From NCBI GenBank assembly GCA_037178625.1, contig JAWZXG010000024.1, forward strand, positions 62,001 to 126,000: a DNA stretch of 64,000 nt, given 5' to 3'. Each line of letters starts with the position of its first letter. Position 1 is the first letter of the stretch. The position numbers and the translations under genes are program-made. Below are positions 32,587 to 42,600 of the stretch, piece by piece. The DNA is from Skeletonema tropicum. Lineage: Eukaryota > Bacillariophyta > Thalassiosirophyceae > Thalassiosirales > Thalassiosiraceae. Under the pieces are notes generated by a model. It saw only the letters and a program-made list of their open reading frames with translations. It had not been told where the DNA came from and did not search any database.

Positions 32587-34683
32587 TCAGGCTCGGACAC
32601 GAAGCTGAAGCAGATTGCTCCTATACATAATGCCCATAGTCGTCGACTCAGGATATGCCCTAAGAAGCCGATACACGCTCTCGGTATATGAAACGCTTTC
32701 CCTATCAAGGGCCTCATTGCTTTCCCATAAAAGATCGATAGGAAGCTTCTCGTCAACATTCCGTTTTGATACGGATACAGCGTCAAATTTATCAAGCAGA
32801 AGCGCTATGGTGTCATACTTTGCACCACGGCAAGCATAATGGAGTGTTGTATTTCCTTGCCTATCAGTTGTATCAAGTGCCAGAGCCGATGTATCAAGGC
32901 TTATTAAGTACCCCACAACGCTAGCGGATTCATGATGTTCACATGCCACGTGCAGAGGTATCGCGCCACTGTCGTCAAAATTCCTTATCGCAGAAGGATT
33001 GCCTTTTACCAACAACTTGATTGAACCGAGTCTCACATTGTCTTGAGCGCAGTGTGCAGTGGGAGTCGTTTATTGTCATCTGGTGTTGTCATGAGACTTC
33101 GATCTTTGGCTCGACGAGCATAGACCACTCGCTGTTGATGAATGCTTGCACTTGTTGATGATAATGTCGCGTGTCTCGCACAATTCTTTCACCTTCAATA
33201 GCTTCGGGGTGTGCGTCATACAATGTCTTGATAATTTCAATGGCAGCATTGATAGTTTTTGAATCATTGTATCTCTGATGACTTGTCAGAAGACAAGCAA
33301 AATGAAGCAGAGATTTTCCTTGATGTATCTGAAATTTCACATTGGGATTGCAATCCAGCAGATATTGCACGGTTTCCACGTCGCCACGACGACTAATCGC
33401 GCAGTGAATAGGAAAATATCCACTTGTGTCTGCATGATTGATGTCATCAGGGTACAGTTTGTAGAAGTAATCAACTGTGGCCACGTTGCCGAACATACTA
33501 GCATGATGGAGAGGAAGCATACCGTCGGCACCAGGCATTCGCTCAGATTCAGGATAAGCTTCAATCAACAAGCGGCAAAACTCAGGAGATCTATAACAGG
33601 CCGCAAAGTGGATTGGGAGACAGCCGTGACGATCAGCATGGCGGACTCCTTCAGGATGCTTCTCCATCAGCAGCTTCAACCTTTTCAACGCACCTCTTTC
33701 ATCTTTCATACCGACCAACAACTGCACAATAACGATGAAGAATCAACTTACCGCGACTGTCTTCTATACGTATGGATTCAGGGTATGCATCATAAATTAT
33801 CTGGATGATTCTGAGAGCAGCCTCAATATTCGAATCATTCCAATGCAGAGACATTTCTCCTTTCCTCTGCAACTTCACATCGGGATGGCAATCCAGCAGG
33901 AATTTCACAACATCTACAGCAACGGTTGGTTTGTCGCTGCGAGCATTACTGCCTATTGCGTAGTGAATTGGATACCATGTCCCATTTGCTGCATGATTGA
34001 TGTTGATGGCGTAGGGGTAGAGTTTGTGCAAAAATTCGACTGTGGCAGCGGTGTTGCTCTTACATGCACAATGCAGAGGAAAGTCACCAGTGAGACTACT
34101 TATTTGCTCAGATCCAGGATAAGCTTCGATCAATACGCGGCAAAACTCAGGAGATCTAAACTCAGAGGCGAAGTGAATCGGAAGATAGCCGTTATTATCA
34201 GCATGCCGGACTGCATCAGGATACTTCTCGATAAGCAACTTCAGTATTTCAATTAGAGTTGCTTCACTCGCCCCTTCATTACTACATAAGCAGTTAAGAG
34301 GCATGCCACCTCTGCGAACAGAGTCGGGAGCTGCATCGATGAGGAGCTGTAGTATCCCCCGTGTCGTACTTTCGTTGCCGCACGCGTAATGGACATGGTA
34401 ATGTAGCGGTGTGTTCTCATCACTATCAGTAGCCCTAACACAACATCAGGAAAATATTCGAGAAGGCATCGAATTATTCCCTCGTTGACTCTTTCATTGT
34501 GGCATGCCCGAAAGAAGAAGCAATTTTATCTCTGATGGTCGAATTGTTGTCAGGCGTCAATCCATGTTGCTCAATAATAATTTCACGAAGGCTTTCCTCA
34601 GAAAGCGAGTCAGACTGGCAAAAGTCAAGCAGCTCTTCCGTGACCGCTTCTGCGGTATCATTGTTATCGTCGCTATCGCTCAT
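32587..34683 (-). pseudogene. Ankyrin-repeat protein, broken by several frameshifts
   Basis: Starting at ATG 34683 (MSDSDDNNDTAEAVTEELLD), the minus strand encodes a diatom-type ankyrin protein: GYLPIHFASEFRSPEFCRVL, GDFPLHCACKS, DRHGCLPIHFAACYRSPEFC, GMLPLHHASMFGN, GYFPIHCAISRRGD, GAIPLHVACEHHESA, NTTLHYACRG. About ten repeats are spread over several frames. I see breaks near 34500 (1 nt), 34435 (2 nt), 33715-33750 and 33050-33100. At the last, CTCAAGAC replaces the CTTCAAGAC expected from the paralogue, a one-base loss. A short GTAAGT...GCAG stretch near 33750 could be taken for an intron, but at 34 nt it is too short. It is best treated as a pseudogene of a multi-copy family. Confidence 0.7.
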
Positions 34684-35278
34684 GGTGATGGAGAGGTAAC
34701 TAATTGCTCTACCATAGAGAGAGATCTTAATGAAAGGGAGTCAAAAGAGCGGAGTGAGTGTATGTGGGACTTAATGTTATTTGCATGAAATCCAAGAACG
34801 AGATCAACGTAGAAAATAGCGGGAGATTACGTAGGAATCAGTAGTACGCACTCTCAAAGATACAGCACAGTCCACCACCACGATGTTGTTATTCCTGCTA
34901 AAATTAACGGAAATCTTAAAGTACGTCATGGTTGGCCCTCCAGGGGCGAAATTATCTACAATTATCTAGAGCAATGTCACAAGTTACTACCCTTCGAGTG
35001 TAATTAAGCAAATAACCAACAGTTTTTCCATCACCCCGGAATTAGCAAAGAGGCAGTGATATGAAATTCCAAACCAAGTAATGGTCTTTTTTCCCAGATC
35101 GCACTCCGAGCTGCGACACCTCAAACATCCTGCTACTTGATAGCACCAAGCACCCGCACCATCAACTGACTTGTCGACCCCAACACTGAAGAAGAAAAGC
35201 AGGAATATTACTGCTACATTCCTCTTAGCTGCTCTACTATGGTTCTACTATCTTCTACATCCAATGATGATCTTGGCG
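34684..35278. other. Intergenic between ankyrin pseudogene and palindrome
   Basis: No gene seen. GAAATCTTAAAGTACGTC at about 34909 echoes GAAATTTTAAAGTACGTC at about 39441, downstream of the MFRST gene, hinting at a further duplicated scrap. Confidence 0.35.
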
Positions 35279-35332
35279 ACATTTTCATTTCGATTTCGTG
35301 TCTTTTATTCTTATTCTTACATATCGTTATTG

Positions 35333-35749
35333 CTATCTAGCATACAGATCAAGCAACTGGGAGAAGTGAAGATCAATCTGTTCCAAAGCTGATTCATAAC
35401 ATTCCTCGTCTTCGAAATCTTCCAAGAGATCATCCATCAGGAGATCCGTATGACACTCATATGACACTCTTGTTCGTCGCTTGACGGTAGTAGATCCTTT
35501 GACTTTGAAATTGGAATGAGACATATCGGGCTCCTCAAGACTGAACTCTGCCCTCCGGACAACGGGGATAGAATAGTAGAGGAACGGGTCGTCTTGTTTC
35601 AGTGATTGCAGGTCTTCTGCAGGCAGGGTATCGATATCGATTTCTATCGGCTCCTGGTGGCAGGGTGCAGTAGTTGTGTGCACTGGTTCGGAGCTTGAAG
35701 TTGAAGAAGGAGTCATCTTGGTCTTGGTTGATCTAGCGGTGAACAACAT
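35333..35749 (-). CDS. Small acidic hypothetical protein, left palindrome copy
   Basis: 138 residues from the first ATG (35749). The open frame extends 17 codons further upstream without an ATG. I do not recognise it. N-terminus basic (TARSTKTKM), then a Ser/Thr tract, then acidic segments (EIDIDTLPAEDLQSL, LLEDFEDEECYESALEQIDL) around a basic KRRTRVSYECH. There is no signal peptide or membrane helix. It differs from its twin by Pro in place of Thr in the TLPAEDL stretch. Both copies intact over their full length suggests either selection or very recent duplication. Confidence 0.6.
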   Translation of the reverse strand: MLFTARSTKTKMTPSSTSSSEPVHTTTAPCHQEPIEIDIDTLPAEDLQSLKQDDPFLYYSIPVVRRAEFSLEEPDMSHSNFKVKGSTTVKRRTRVSYECHTDLLMDDLLEDFEDEECYESALEQIDLHFSQLLDLYAR

Positions 35750-36053
35750 TGTCGAGAGGAGGATGTAGTTATTTGACTTCAAGAAGTAAGTTGCTGACAA
35801 GTATACTTTGTTGCATTTAGGCTCGGCAGAGTGTTGTAAGTTGATTTTTATGGACGTCTTATGTCGTGGAAGGAAAATGTAGCGTTAGTTCTGGTTCTCC
35901 CAATTCGCTTCGTGCTGATGTGCCCTGAGCGAGAGCTGGTAAATCATTGATTGTGGGTCAAAAGAGGCCTTGCTCTCTCTCTAGAGGGAGAGAGGCTTGA
36001 CCTGAGAGTTGAGTAAAATAATGAGGCCACATAATAAAGTACTGCATTCAGAG

Positions 36054-36225
36054 CTATTCAGAGCCAGTCATTGGCGCTGCAAGTGTGTGACAGGATTTGC
36101 AATGACCCGCAAGATGCGTGGGTGCCGGTCATTGGTGGTATGCCCGAACGCACAACACAGCTAGCTGGCGAGCTCTACTTAGAGAGAGACAATCTTTGTT
36201 TGGCAGGCTCTCCCTTATGCTGTGC
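36054..36225. other. Unique centre of the palindrome
   Basis: About 170 bp between the arms with no inverted counterpart. It contains short repeats of its own: CATTGG(C/T)G and GTCATTGG occur twice (near 36068 and 36129). With the inner arms it forms a shared 776-bp region between the two divergent start codons. Confidence 0.5.
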
Positions 36226-36526
36226 ATGCAGTACTTTATTATGTGGCCTCATTATTTTACTCAACTCTCAGGTCAAGCCTCTCCTCTTTCTTCAGAGAGA
36301 GAGCAAGGCCTCTTTTGACCCACAATCAATGATTTACCAGCTCTCGCTCAGGGCACATCAGCACGAAGCGAATTGGGAGAACCAGAACTAACGCTACATT
36401 TTCCTTCCACGACATAAGACGTCCATAAAAATCAACTTACAACACTCTGCCGAGCCTAAATGCAACAAAGTATACTTGTCAGCAACTTACTTCTTGAAGT
36501 CAAATAACTACATCCTCCTCTCGACA

Positions 36527-36943
36527 ATGTTGTTCACCGCTAGATCAACCAAGACCAAGATGACTCCTTCTTCAACTTCAAGCTCCGAACCAGTGCACAC
36601 AACTACTGCACCCTGCCACCAGGAGCCGATAGAAATCGATATCGATACCCTGACTGCAGAAGACCTGCAATCACTGAAACAAGACGACCCGTTCCTCTAC
36701 TATTCTATCCCCGTTGTCCGGAGGGCAGAGTTCAGTCTTGAGGAGCCCGATATGTCTCATTCCAATTTCAAAGTCAAAGGATCTACTACCGTCAAGCGAC
36801 GAACAAGAGTGTCATATGAGTGTCATACGGATCTCCTGATGGATGATCTCTTGGAAGATTTCGAAGACGAGGAATGTTATGAATCAGCTTTGGAACAGAT
36901 TGATCTTCACTTCTCCCAGTTGCTTGATCTGTATGCTAGATAG
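36527..36943 (+). CDS. Small acidic hypothetical protein, right palindrome copy
   Basis: Twin of the minus-strand gene in the left arm, 138 residues, starting at ATG 36527. It has Thr where the left copy has Pro (DTLTAEDLQSL). Divergent orientation means both would be transcribed away from the centre. Hairpin formation or antisense read-through could produce double-stranded RNA; that is inference. Confidence 0.6.
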   Translation: MLFTARSTKTKMTPSSTSSSEPVHTTTAPCHQEPIEIDIDTLTAEDLQSLKQDDPFLYYSIPVVRRAEFSLEEPDMSHSNFKVKGSTTVKRRTRVSYECHTDLLMDDLLEDFEDEECYESALEQIDLHFSQLLDLYAR

Positions 36944-36977
36944 CAATAACGATAAGACACGAAATGAAAATGTTACC

Positions 36978-37751
36978 ATGATGTAATGATAGAAGATAGT
37001 AGAACAGTGATGAATCAGTATCAATGCTATTGTAATAGTCAGCTGAACTGCAACAATCTTTATGACGGAAACCCGGCTCCGTTGACTAGCTCAGATCCGC
37101 CGCTTTCCTTCATTAAATTGGAACACAAAGCCCTCGACAAAATGAGCTTAAGAGCCAACCAAGTATTGAAGTTGTTGTTAATAAAGTAGTTATCATCGCC
37201 TTCGTCAAGTACAATCAACTCCGACTGTAAATCGTGCAACTACGCTCTAACCAGTCAACAAGAAGAAGTAAAAATGCATCAATCGAGTCAAACTTGGCTC
37301 AGACTTCTCACAGAGAGAGCTATAATGGAATTGAAGGCAAGATTACTGTAATTGGCTCGTGAAGATGATGTTCAGAGAATTAGGCGGCCATTTCTGCATG
37401 CAGCACACATCAGCTCCGACACCTGGCTACCAGAAAGGAGGATAACATAAACTACCAAGCCAGGGGCCTCCTGTCTCTATTCAAGACTATACTTTGAAGG
37501 AATATAATTGGTATTAGTTCGTTTCTTTCATTTACGAGGGCATTGGATGTGTAATGACTAAATTTCCTCTTCTTTTCATTCTTCACTTGGACAAGCAGCC
37601 AGAGTGGATTGCACCTGTTTGCCCACGCTAATTATCATCTCGGGGTATGACTTCATAAGCCGATGCAGCTCTCTGTATATTCAATACTCATCCGATCAGA
37701 CACCAAATCACTTTCCCAAAGTAGATCAATAGGGAGCTTCTTGTGAGCGTT
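36978..37751. other. Intergenic, nothing recognised
   Basis: Only short frames. The right end, near 37650-37750, already shows degraded ankyrin-family sequence matching 32640-32760. Confidence 0.4.
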
Positions 37752-38403
37752 TCATTTTGATACGGATACTGCATCATACTTTTCTCCAGCAACATTGCTA
37801 AGATCGCGCCTGTCGCTGCGGCAAGCAAGATGGAGGGCTATATTTCCTTCTCTATCCACAATTTCGAGAGTTGATGTATCAAGATTCACCAAGTACTTAA
37901 TGATGCTAGCAGAATTGTGATGCTGACATGCTATGCGCAAGAGTATCGCACCGCTATATATTGTCGGAAGATTGTACAGCGTGGGGATTGCCTTTTACCA
38001 ACAACTTGATCGAACCAAGTCTCACATTATTTTAAAGCGCTGCATGCAATGGGAGTTGTCCGTTGTCATCTGGTGTTGTCATGAGACTTCGATCTTTGGC
38101 TTGACGAGCATAGGTTGTCTCGCTGTTGATAAATGCTTGTACTTGTTGACGATAATGTCGTGTGTCTCGCTCAATTCTTTCACCTTCGATAGCTTTGGGG
38201 TGTGCATCATAAGTTACCTTGACAATGACAACATCAAGTGCAGCAACGATAGTGTTTGGATCATTGTATCTCTTATGACTTGTCAGAAGACAAGCAAAAT
38301 GAAGCAGAGATATTCCTTCAAACCTTTGCAGCTTCACATTGAGATCACAATCCAGCAGATATTGCACGGTTTCCACAGCACCACTTGATGATCGTGGTAC
38401 CAC
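37752..38403 (-). pseudogene. Second ankyrin-repeat copy, truncated and broken
   Basis: Matches the C-terminal third of the ankyrin pseudogene. AVETVQYLLDCDLNVKLQ and LLHFACLLTSHKRYND lie in one frame to PDDNGQLPLHAAL, which ends in TAA at about 38032. The next segment NNVRLGSIKLLVKGNP follows in the same frame, and further downstream HNSASIIKYLVNLDTSTLEI lies in another frame. Its lesions differ from those of the first copy, so the two decayed independently. Homology stops near 38405, where sequence homologous to 28960-29071 begins. Confidence 0.65.
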
Positions 38404-38784
38404 GCATCGGGGTAGAGTTTGTACAAATAATATTCGACTGTTTCGACGCTACTTAGTCACTTCAAAAAGTCACAGGTTGCAGGTACTGACATCTTTTCTT
38501 CGGCGAAGATACTTTCACGATTTGATTTTCCATCCTACTTGAGGTTAATCGTGATGTGCGCTCCAACTGCAACTAAGAAGTATTAGGAGTAACTCGAGCG
38601 AGACTCAAAAACTCCGTGTGTTTTCGTTTTCTTTGGTCTTTGCACATAAAAAGAGAACCACTCTTGCTTTCCACAGCCAGAGTGAATGTTGTGTTGCCAG
38701 CCAACGCCCAACGCAACTAATCTCAAAGGTCAATTATAAGTACATCATATACCTCAGTGCACGAGATTGAAGAGTGAAGAGAAT

Positions 38785-39438
38785 ATGTTCCGATCTACAT
38801 TCAAGCCGAGGATAACCCACAATTCCTCGGTTAATCGTGGAAAGCCATCAACTACACAAGCACAACAAGTAGCCCCTTCGCCGGTCGCTTCTAGAGCCAA
38901 CGACTATCCTCCTGATTCTGCGTACACATTAAAGGCGTTCAATGAATGTCTGCAACAAGGCAGCCACGGTAGTAACCTGTCAGTCATCTCCGACGTTACT
39001 TCAGAGTTTGGAGGCAGGCGCAATCACAATGAAGATTGGCCTGTTGACCCACATCAACATCAAAAACCTACAGCCGCAAAAAGGGATGAAACAGACCAGT
39101 TAGATACAATTATCAACCTCAAGATGGAGTTAGCTCAGGCGCATGCCGAAAACGATAAACTCGTGCTGTTACTACGTCAGTGTATGGCAGAGAAGATGGA
39201 CCTGGAGTGTAAGATGCGTGCTTCATTACATAGCAGCAACACGCAAGCTAAAAGTGAAGTGGCTTATGACCGTCGGCATTCAATTCATGCGCCACCGAGC
39301 TTTAGACCAACGAGACATATTCATCGAGCGCATTCACAAGAGCATGTACTCAGTACTCATACACCAATGGCCTGGCATGGAGAGACCCTCTGCAGAAAAA
39401 ATGCTCGTCAAACTAAAATTGACTACATAATAATATAA
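38785..39438 (+). CDS. Hypothetical protein with central coiled coil
   Basis: 217 residues from ATG 38785. I do not recognise the family. The N-terminal 60 residues are Ser/Pro/Thr-rich and conserved in the truncated copy at 31328. Residues about 100-150 (DTIINLKMELAQAHAENDKL, VLLLRQCMAEKMDLECKMRA) form a likely coiled coil with heptad-spaced Leu/Met. A His/Arg-rich tail follows. No membrane segment. It ends 164 bp from the 3' end of the RNA polymerase I gene, tail to tail. Confidence 0.5.
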   Translation: MFRSTFKPRITHNSSVNRGKPSTTQAQQVAPSPVASRANDYPPDSAYTLKAFNECLQQGSHGSNLSVISDVTSEFGGRRNHNEDWPVDPHQHQKPTAAKRDETDQLDTIINLKMELAQAHAENDKLVLLLRQCMAEKMDLECKMRASLHSSNTQAKSEVAYDRRHSIHAPPSFRPTRHIHRAHSQEHVLSTHTPMAWHGETLCRKNARQTKIDYIII

Positions 39439-39601
39439 CAGAAATTTTAAAGTACGTCTGATTAGCCCTAACAATTTTAGACAAGTTGATGACACAACAA
39501 TTTCGGGATTGAGTTGGAGAGTGCGTAGACACACAAATACGAATAGTGGTTACTTCATTAGCCTAAATAATTATATTGTTTTTAGATAAAAAATGTCTTT
39601 T

Positions 39602-42600
39602 TTACGAAGTAGCAATACACTCGAAGGCACCTGTTCCGTGGCGAATAGGGGCGCCCATGACAATATTCGCACTCGGGCTATTCATATTATCATTGCGCTT
39701 GTGCAATGCTGCATCCACCATGAACACCGAGGTCGATTCATAACTCATCTGAAGGAAAGTGGAACTGACATCTGTCATACCAATTCTATTCATCGGCTTG
39801 TATTCTCCATCATATGTCATGAAATCTGCAATCAGTGACAGGTGTCTTGGATCAACAGAGATACCGTACACGGCGAAGACACCCCTGATTTGATCAGCAA
39901 TGCTCATACGAGCGGCCTCTACACCGTAAGCACATCGAATGCCCCAAATGTGGTTTGATACCAATTTAGTATGGTCAACTTCTTCGTCGCTCAGCTGCCA
40001 AATTTCCTCGAAGTTGCATCCAGCTGTTTGTAGACAGCGACCACGTCCTTCTTCCTTGTTGACGAAGCCTTCATTGATGTTTGGTCGTGCTCGCACTACC
40101 GTGTCTTCTGCCGCACGCTCTACCAAACCAACCATCAGCAGGGGACAAGTAGCGGGATCAACTCTGAGTGGATCAAGCTTGAATGAGTTCTTGCTTCGAC
40201 TGATTTTCAATGCGTTACCAGTAGACTCTTCATCTTCACTTTCTTCTGCTTCAGTTACCATGGCAACTTCATCCTCATCAGAATCATCTTGGGATGACTG
40301 TTTTGCGATGTTCTTCTCGTCGTCGTCCATATCGCCATAAGAAGTCATCTCTTTCTTGTGACCAAATCTTGATCCAGCCACACCATCTTCTTCATTAGCA
40401 ACTTCGTCATCGTATTCATCCTCTTTCGATTTCTTCTTCTTCGATTTGGAAGGCTTGTCAGACTCTATGAAATCAGACGCGTTACCACCAGTGACTTGAA
40501 TTGACGCAATGTCGCCTCCTTTTGCGCTGCGCTTCATTTCTGCCTTCATGATACGAGCAAGCTTCGGAATGAACATCGAAGTAACAACGTTCGCAATGAA
40601 CTCAAGACTGAGCCCAAATGCTTCTTGGATACGTTCAGCAGGGTGGAATTTGAGAGTGACGTAGTAACATCTATCCCAATTTGCTCCTGCGCCGAGCTCT
40701 AATTTTTCTTGCACTGTGATCCCACCCACGCTCGCAAGGAGATCCATGAGCGTTATTCTGGTAAAAGATCGAGTGAGGCGAAGAGCATCGCGCTCCGAGA
40801 CGGATGGTCGCAAGGGAACTGACATGGTTGGCGTCTTCAATACTTTTGATGCAGTCATGATAATTTCTCTCAGGCGAGGAATACCAAGTGTCACGTTTGC
40901 TCCCGCTCCTGCAAGATGGAAAGTATTCAGTGTCATTTGGGTGGAAGGCTCTCCAATAGACTGGGCTGCAATAGAACCAACAGCTTCTCCAGGATGGACA
41001 AGGGCTGAGCCATACTTTGCTGCGACTAGCTCACCGAACTCCTTGCGTGTTAGCCCTGAATTATTAATCGCAGTTTTGACCTTGGGATCTTCCATGGCTT
41101 CGGTCGCCAATCCAGCAATGTGCTCGGACACACAAGCTCCAGACGATCCCATGCGATGCTTACCCTTTTCACGAGTTGTATCAGATACAATTGGATCAAA
41201 CACAGCAGGTTTAATTAGCTCACATTCAAATGATGCAGCAGCTGTCTTCTTTGCACCAGCATAATTGAATTCAACAAATCGTGGCACATTTTCAACCTCT
41301 TGCCCGTTGTGCAAATACTTGATATCGAAGCTACCATTTTTGTGTGTCTTGGTTATGGTAGCATCAAACCACCCTTCACAAATTGCCCCACGCACCCATT
41401 CCGATCCTAAGCGAGACTTCCTAGCTTTCACGAAGCATCCTTTTTTAAGTAAATCTGTCGAACCGCTTTCGATGTCTTTCGCTCTGCGACTGTCTGCTGC
41501 GGCCAAGTCAAGTGTTGAGTTGGGAAGCGCCGGATAACGTATCTTCAATGATTTGTGGTTCCTTGCAAGGAATTGGAACGTTCTAGATTCACAGTCCAAA
41601 TGAGCTGCCTTTGTAGGATCGATGCCATCCTCACCGTAAAGGAACTGGACCACCCCACCTTCGCCATCTCGGACAGTGTTATCATATGAGACTTTCAACT
41701 CTTCCAAGTGCTTGACGAGACATCGTTGCAAGTAACCTGAACGCGAAGTTTTCACAGCAGTATCAACAAGACCTTCGCGACCTGCCATGCAATGGAAGTA
41801 GTACTCTTGCGGCCTTACTCCAGTCAAAAATCTATCGGCAATAAATCCATCTGCTCGCGGATTTGGATCGTATGGAGCGAAAGATGGAAGTGTCCTGCCA
41901 CTACTCATTCTAGGCACACGGCGACCTTCCAAAGCCTGCTGACCAAGTTGGCATGATACCTGTGATTGATTCACCATTGAACCTTTGGCTCCAGTTGTTA
42001 CCATGAGGCCAAATGTCTATCGAGGGGAAGAGGTGCACATATTTGCAATGCAAGTCAGATTAGTAAAAATATGACATAGAAAAGACAATATGGTAAAGGA
42101 GACAAATACTCACATTCTCAGGAAATGGAACGGCGAGGCCGTTAGGCAAGCAGACTTTAATAATGTCTGATGCCAATGGATTCACTTGAGATTGCATGAA
42201 GCCATCAAGTGCTGCTGCATTTTCTTTGCCGTCGTTTCCTGAAAGGAGTGATCCAATCTTCGATGCCACAGCCGCCTTTTCATGAGGCTTCAAAGGAGTC
42301 TTAGCTTTTGAACTTTGTGCTACTGGTGGAATTTCAACCTTTCCTCCATCAGAATCTGCCCAAGCCTTGGCTGCGCGGGATCCAATGTTGTATGCGTCTT
42401 TCACCATTTGACGCCGTATCTTATCAGCCTCTGGAGTCAAAATTAGATCCTCCATACGACACGAATGACCTGAGTAGTATTGAATGTAAGCTGTGAATAA
42501 ACGCCCGAATGCATTAAGGATCAAACCAGCCCTACTAGGACCATACGCTTCATACACAGCGTGCACTAGAGAGAAGTCGGAGGCACCAAATGCAGCTTTA

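Larger units (their letters stand above)
35279..36977. repeat. 1.7-kb near-perfect palindrome (inverted duplication)
   Basis: Arms at about 35279-36053 and 36226-36977 are inverted copies with very few differences, around an approximately 170-bp unique centre. The encoded proteins differ at one residue. Outer ends fade near CGACATTTTCATTTCG on the left, where a small indel occurs. Inner ends meet at AGTACTGCAT / ATGCAGTACT. No target duplication or TIR-like end motif is obvious, so it reads as a recent inverted duplication. Confidence 0.9.

Noticed and set aside
33735..33770. 34-nt GTAAGT...GCAG 'intron' in the ankyrin gene
   Set aside because: Too short for a spliceosomal intron of this genome, and the gene has other frameshifts that introns cannot explain.
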